Shown in pieces: positions 59,345 through 64,000 of a stretch of 64,000 nucleotides of DNA. The translations under genes and the position numbers were made by a program. Location: contig NW_004452181.1 in assembly GCF_000321225.1 (NCBI RefSeq), positions 1 to 64,000 of the forward strand, written 5' to 3'. Below the pieces are notes generated by a model. That model saw only the letters and a program-made list of their open reading frames with translations. It was not told where the DNA came from and searched no databases. This stretch comes from Odobenus rosmarus divergens (lineage: Eukaryota; Chordata; Mammalia; Carnivora; Odobenidae). Within the stretch, counting starts at the first letter, position 1, and each line of letters begins with the position of its first letter.

Positions 59345-61490
59345 CATGGATGTTCGTCATGCGAGTATGTCTACTCTTCATCATGCTTGAAATAAAAAAA
59401 AACGTATGATAATAAGCAAAAAGTCCTTTAAATGGAGGAGCTCCAAAGAAATAAAAAATGGCAGGTAGAATGCTAGCAAAGGAATATAAACCATAGAATA
59501 TAGGCAGAAATTAATGAGAATTGTGTCTTGGCTTTTCTTAAATAACACTGCAAATCAGGGGTTCTGAGCCAGGGGATGATGGATGAGCTGCGGTCCCTGA
59601 GCTCCCTGTGCAAAGTGACCTGATAGTTTTCAAAGAGTCTGTGACTTTCCCCCGGAGGTGAATAAATTGTGTTCTCTCTTAAATATGCTATGCATTCATT
59701 AGTCACTGGGAGTGTGGTTTTTAAGTAGAGGGCTTATTTTTTAGAACTGGCATATTCACATCTGGACCCCGTGTTTTCATCTCTCCTCTCAGTCAGCCAG
59801 ACCTGGAACAGAACAGAATTGACCAACCCGCTTCACGGCCCAGCTCCCAGGGGGCAGCTCCAGGGGGCCCCACAGTCCCTGAGCCTCGGCAGTGGAGGTC
59901 GGGGAGAGCGGTGGCAGAGAGAAGGATACGCAGTGGGGAGGGGAGGCCAGTGAGGCTCCCTGGGGTCTGAGAGTGGAAGGGCGAAGGGGTGTGGAGGCTG
60001 TCATCCTCTGGCTTTTGGCTGGGAATGTCCAACAGAGACCATGGTTTTGAATAGTCTGAGGCACAAAACCCAGAGAATTCCTTAGAAAACACCTACCCAT
60101 TCCTCAGGGGAGCATAACACCTGATGTGACGTCATGTCCCTTGCAGTGAATTCTTTCAAGAAGACCCGCTCCACACAAGCTCCCCAGAATGGGCAGAGCA
60201 GGCTCTCACCTGGGCTCACAGCCTCTTGGGCTGGGGAAATGGGGTTCATTTAGGGGACCTTGGGGATCTCATCGTGGAATCATCCTCACAGTTAAGGGTG
60301 AAGGCCTGCCCCATTTCCTAATGCATTAGGGCTAACATTTCACAGGCTAGTGCGAGAAATAAGGACATGGCCCTTGGCCTTGGGAACGGAAGTAGGAAGA
60401 GAGGATGGAACACGGGGTCCAGGCATTACTCTGGAGCTGGGACTCTGGCCTCTGCTCTCTATCACCCTGCTTCCAGGGAGACATCTGAGGGCTGAAGTCA
60501 TTCCCCACTCTCCCACAGGAGGGCACAGACAGACCGACAAGGACCCTGTCTCCCAGCACTCCTGTCTTCTCCCTGACCAGGTTCCTGAAACCCAGAAGCT
60601 TGCCTACCCCCTCACGTGGAAAGAGATGGAGGCCCTTGGTGGGCTCTGGCCATTCCTAGAGCAGGCTGCAGGGCTGAAGGGAATGAGACAGGCTAGAGAA
60701 GAAGGTCTGTCCCAGGGCAGGGGCTGATGAAGGCTCTGGGCTGATCTGCTTCTGTCTAGGCTCTCACCTCAGAAGGACCTGCTCCCTCCTTGCCACATCT
60801 CCACCCCCAAGTCCTGGTTCTAGCCTTCCTCCTTTGGAACACCCCCCCCCACCCCAACACACAACACACTTTGCTTCTCAACCCCTCCCCCTGACTTTCA
60901 GGCTTTGGACATCTCTCTATGTCCTGAGAGAGAGGTGGGAGGGAGCACGTCAGGAAGCTCCTTCCTCTTTACCCCCTGCCCCAGAACCCTGACTCTGAGG
61001 GCATCCTCCAGAACAGCGTTCTCCATCCATGTAAACTGTCAATGCAGTGCAAGGTGCAGGACGAAGCGAAAATGCTTGGTGGCAAGTTTTGGGTTGGGTC
61101 TTCATCCTTCCTTGACTGCGGTCCCTGCCTCCGCCGGCTCCTTCCCAAACGCCTCACAGTGCTTCACCCCCACCCCAACTCAGGACAGGTGGCCTGTTTC
61201 CTCCTGTCGGGGAGGAAAGGGGGACTTTCTGTTGCATCTGGGCACTATGGCCATATCTGCCCAGGAACCAAAAGAATAGGTTTGCAATGGAGACTTTCGG
61301 AGACACACCACAAGACGTTTCACAGTGTGGCTCGGGACCTCCTTTTATTGCCCCCATCACCTCCCAGAAAGCACTCCCTACGGCTGAGGTTCCAACTGAG
61401 CGGCCAGGTAGCACATGGACTCCATGGAGGGAAGGACCAAGCTATGGCCAGTGGGCCAGCTGGCCGGATTCCGAGAAGCACAGACCACTG
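59345..61490. other. Unique sequence, no supported gene
   Basis: A 2.1-kb stretch, GC-rich after 59.8 kb, without a recognised repeat. Several overlapping frames of 100-150 codons (60350-60727, 60905-61279, 61042-61491) read through the same bases in different frames and show no domain. Confidence 0.4.
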
Positions 61491-61516
61491 AAGTCTTGTT
61501 TTTTTTTAAACTGTGC

Positions 61517-61522
61517 TTTATT
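61517..61522 (-). terminator. Candidate poly(A) signal AATAAA
   Basis: TTTATT on the plus strand. Cleavage would fall 10-30 bases further left, near 61490-61507. No second canonical AATAAA is as well placed. Confidence 0.35.
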
Positions 61523-61623
61523 TAGGGCTAAGCTGGAGAAAGCGTCATCCAATAGTTACAGAAGGTTACAAGGAGTTTTAGGGAGTTGAGTGTGAAAAGA
61601 GCAGTTGTACTGAACTGCGGCTG

Positions 61624-61643
61624 TTTTTTTTTTTTTTTTTTTT
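61624..61643 (-). repeat. A-run of about 20 (minus strand)
   Basis: A long T homopolymer on the plus strand inside the proposed 3' UTR. No target repeats were seen around it, so it is not obviously the tail of an insertion. Confidence 0.8.
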
Positions 61644-61911
61644 ACAACATCTGGACATCCTAAAAGGAGGAGCCAAGAGAAAGAAAAAGAAAATTTAAAA
61701 AAGAATAATTAACCAACGAAATAGACAGAAAGAAAGGAAAGGCAGGAGGCCTAAGAGGAACCAGACAGTTGTTCTTCTAAAGCAAAATAAAAAAAGCGGG
61801 GGCGGGGGGGGGAGATGGTAGGTCCGAGAGCCCCCTGGCCTCCAGATGACCTGGACATCAATGAGAGGAGGGTATCAAGGCGGAATGCCAAAGCAAGTCT
61901 TCCCAACGGTG

Positions 61912-61934
61912 CAAATAAATTATAATAAATATGT
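61912..61934 (-). promoter_or_regulatory. AU-rich element in the proposed 3' UTR
   Basis: On the minus strand ATTTATTATAATTTATTTG contains overlapping ATTTA/TTATTTATT-type units, known binding sites for mRNA-destabilising proteins. Others occur at 62041-62065 (CGATATTTATC) and 62120-62130 (TAAATAAATTTG). Confidence 0.4.
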
Positions 61935-62237
61935 TATACTTTAAAATATATGTGTTCTTAAATAATTCAGTGTTTTTTTCTGATTCTGAGTTTTTTTAAG
62001 CAATGTCTTTTTAACTGCTCTAAAGTCATTTACCAAAGATAAATATCGTGCTTTCATTAAATAGTTTTCCTTGTTTTTTTCTCTATCATTACAATTAAAA
62101 GTCCTACAAAATATGCAAATTTATTTACAGAAAAACAGAGCCGGCATCATTTAAACATCCCTGTTTTTCAAAATTCCTTGTAAACAGTTTCAGAAATTCT
62201 TCAAAGATTGTTTATTTTTCTCTCTCTTGTTTAAGGT

Positions 62238-62257
62238 TTTTGTGTGTGTGTGTGTTG
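62238..62257. repeat. (TG)n microsatellite
   Basis: Short TG run; (CA)n on the proposed transcript strand, a possible site for CA-binding splicing or stability factors. Confidence 0.8.
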
Positions 62258-62324
62258 TTTAGTTGTTTTAAGATGAATTTCCCAGGTCTCCCTTGCCCGG
62301 AAAGTCTCTGGAGCAAGCATGGAA

Positions 62325-62540
62325 GGCGAGTGAAGCGGCAGGTGTCGAGGGCTTGCGGAGAGCGGGCGAGCGCGCGCGGCTCCCGAGCGAAGCAGGCGAG
62401 GGCGGGCGGCGGGCCCTTCCAGCGACGGCGCGGCCCCCACCGGGCGCTGTGAGCGACCGGGAGCCCGCAGGTCTGGGTGAGTCCGGCCTGGCCCTCGGGG
62501 TGCACGGCGGCGTCCGACAGCACTCGCGGGGAGAAGGGAT
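62325..62540. promoter_or_regulatory. CpG-island-like block inside AT-rich sequence
   Basis: About 35 CpG in roughly 250 bases by hand count, with GCGAGCGCGCGCGGCTCCCG and CGACGGCGCGGCCCCCACCG. Flanks on both sides are strongly AT-rich. Open frames exist on both strands (62293-62595 plus, 62212-62523 minus), as expected of CpG-rich DNA. It could be an orphan promoter or part of the 3' UTR. Confidence 0.6.
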
Positions 62541-63229
62541 CGATGCTCAGTCTAAACTCTACAAAAGTACAGTCCTACAACATCTGGGATTTTAGCAGTA
62601 ACGCTAACTTCTATAGGTTTTTTTTTTCCTTTTTTATTTTTTTTTATTTTTTGCTTTCCTCTAATTTTTCTTCTATTATATAGGTATTTTAAACTTCTCC
62701 TTTTTAAAATTCTGTACAACTATTATGATTTTAAGAGGGGGAAGAGTTAGAAGCATTTACAGACTTTTCACAACAATTATCTTGCCTTGTAAGTCCCTTT
62801 TTTCCCCTCCTTGTTTTCTCACACTTCACGGTTAATGAGTTTTAATATTTTTGTTGCTTTCCCCAAATATCCACCAATTTGTTCATCTTAACAGCTCCAT
62901 CCAGACATATAATACAGAAAACCATAGGAAAGTGTCATAGACTTGAATGAGGGTAATCAAAGCGCCTCTCAAAGTATCAAAGAACTATTATCTTGCTGTT
63001 TTAAAAGCATTGAAGCATTATTTTTCCTTTTTTTTTGTTTTTGCTTTTTTTGTTTTTTTTTTATTTTTTTATTACATTTTTCATAGAATCGCTCTAAGCT
63101 GTTTCAAGAACAGCCACGAGGCAGGAAGGAGGTTCTTCTCCATCCCCCTCTATTTGACATAGAGCTACACAGCTGCAATAAAAAGTTTGGTCCTTTGGTC
63201 CCTAAATAGCTAAAGGAATGACAGATAGA

Positions 63230-63330
63230 GATGCTCAGTGGCGGCCTCCCAGCCGCCCCCTGGGGACCAGGCCCCGCCACACCGCTTGCCCCAGCCTGCC
63301 TCAGGCGCCCACGGGCTGGAAAAGCCCCGG
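63230..63330. other. Second, smaller GC-rich block
   Basis: GCCGCCCCCTGGGGACCAGG and CGGGCTGGAAAAGCCCCGGG with a few CpGs. No gene can be assigned. Confidence 0.4.
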
Positions 63331-63680
63331 GGATCGGTAAGCAGCGTCTCTTCCCACTTCCCAGCCCTTCAGCCTCCCCATCTGGTCTCAAGTTGTTTTG
63401 TTTTAAAGTTGCCTTTTTTGTGTTTTTTTTTTCTCATTTTTCTTCATCTTCTTCTTTGTGTCATATATATTTTCCCCCAAACACGTGCCCTCTGAACTCC
63501 ACAGACGCTATACTTTCCTTGAAGAGGTGTTACAGTCACAGAGAGTGTCTGGAGTCTTCAGCTTGATTGATATTGGCTGATATGTCAAAGATGTCATCCA
63601 ACAGTCCTCATTTATAAATACAGAGAGAGAGAGGTTTGTTTTTTAATGTAGCCCGTTCAGCATCCTGCCCTAAAATGAAG

Positions 63681-64000
63681 AAAATCAGGGCTGATTAAGC
63701 CAAGAGAGGAAACACAAAATGCATCCAAACACCAAAAGGACCCTGCCTCAGGGGTTAGGGTGGGAGCTCTGGGGGATGGCGGGAGGGAGGGGAGAGACCA
63801 GTAGGAGAATTAGTCATGATCATGATACATAAAAACGAAATCGACTCTTCTGTTCAGAGTAAGAAATCACTGGAGGTCTAGTGGTGATGGTTGTAGCTGA
63901 GGTTTTGTTGTTGGGAGAGGGGTCTCGATTTGGGTTCCTTTAGAGTTCTGGAATGGGGGGGCTAGATCGAAGGGAAGAATTTGGGACTGTGGGATATGAA
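63681..64000 (-). other. Probable intron upstream of the terminal exon
   Basis: If the minus-strand acceptor at 63670 is used, this stretch is intronic. It ends in CTGATTTTCTTCATTTTAG on that strand. No repeat or open frame of note. Confidence 0.3.

Larger units (their letters stand above)
61495..63669 (-). other. Probable 3' UTR / terminal exon of an unidentified minus-strand gene
   Basis: This block has no SINE, L1 or MIR, in contrast to the window average. Read on the minus strand it begins after a good acceptor (CTTCATTTTAG at 63670-63680, then GGCAGGATGCTGAACGG). A short tail of open frame (ATLKNKPLSLCIYK, then stop) is possible in one frame. Long A/U-rich stretches, TATTTATTATAATTTATTTG and many A-runs follow, and an AATAAA signal sits at 61517-61522. 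The coding part would lie beyond 64000. I cannot name the gene. A non-coding RNA is the main alternative. Confidence 0.4.

Noticed and set aside
61042..61491. 149-codon frame with neighbours in other frames
   Set aside because: GC-rich region with three overlapping long frames and no recognisable domain. No splice or start context favours one.

Overview
The window is nuclear DNA from a carnivoran mammal, most likely a caniform. The evidence is 21 copies of the lysine-tRNA-derived carnivore SINE (CAN-SINE/SINEC) in both orientations, several pieces of the carnivore-lineage L1 3' UTR, and much older MIR, L2 and L1M layers. Most SINEs are of the general caniform type; one (49877-50064) has the tail wording I associate with canid SINEs. 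I cannot name the species. There is no bacterial or organellar sequence, no rRNA, no CRISPR array, and no recognisable complete protein-coding gene.

Layout. 1-7.7 kb: an L1 5'-UTR end, three SINEs, MIRs, and a quiet stretch holding two reading-frame-compatible candidate exons (3947-4055 and 5068-5213). 7.7-16.3 kb: a 44-bp alternating pyrimidine-purine tract, an L1 with a twin-priming inversion (8400-10690), a carnivore L1 3' end and an older L1 3' end. 16.3-29 kb: mostly unique sequence with SINEs carrying clear target-site duplications, a 175-bp direct duplication and ancient repeats. 29.4-35 kb: a nest of L1s inserted into L1s, with a SINE, a younger L1 and a 32-bp L1 fragment inside. 35-45 kb: SINEs, ancient repeats, L2, and a minus-strand relic of a hAT DNA-transposon transposase (about 42.5-43.4 kb). 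45.5-46 kb: two plausible exon-like segments. 46-61 kb: GC-richer, poor in young repeats, mainly unique sequence with MIR/L2 relics. 61.5-64 kb: a repeat-poor block that reads best on the minus strand as the long terminal exon or 3' UTR of a gene whose coding part lies beyond the window. It has a poly(A) signal, AU-rich elements, an internal CpG-island-like block and a candidate splice acceptor at its upstream edge.

There is no operon-like or defence-like system here. The most informative content is transposon stratigraphy, the unassigned exon candidates, and the probable 3' end of an unidentified minus-strand gene. Gene names are left empty because I do not recognise any of the candidate products. 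Repeat boundaries were read by eye and may be off by several bases.
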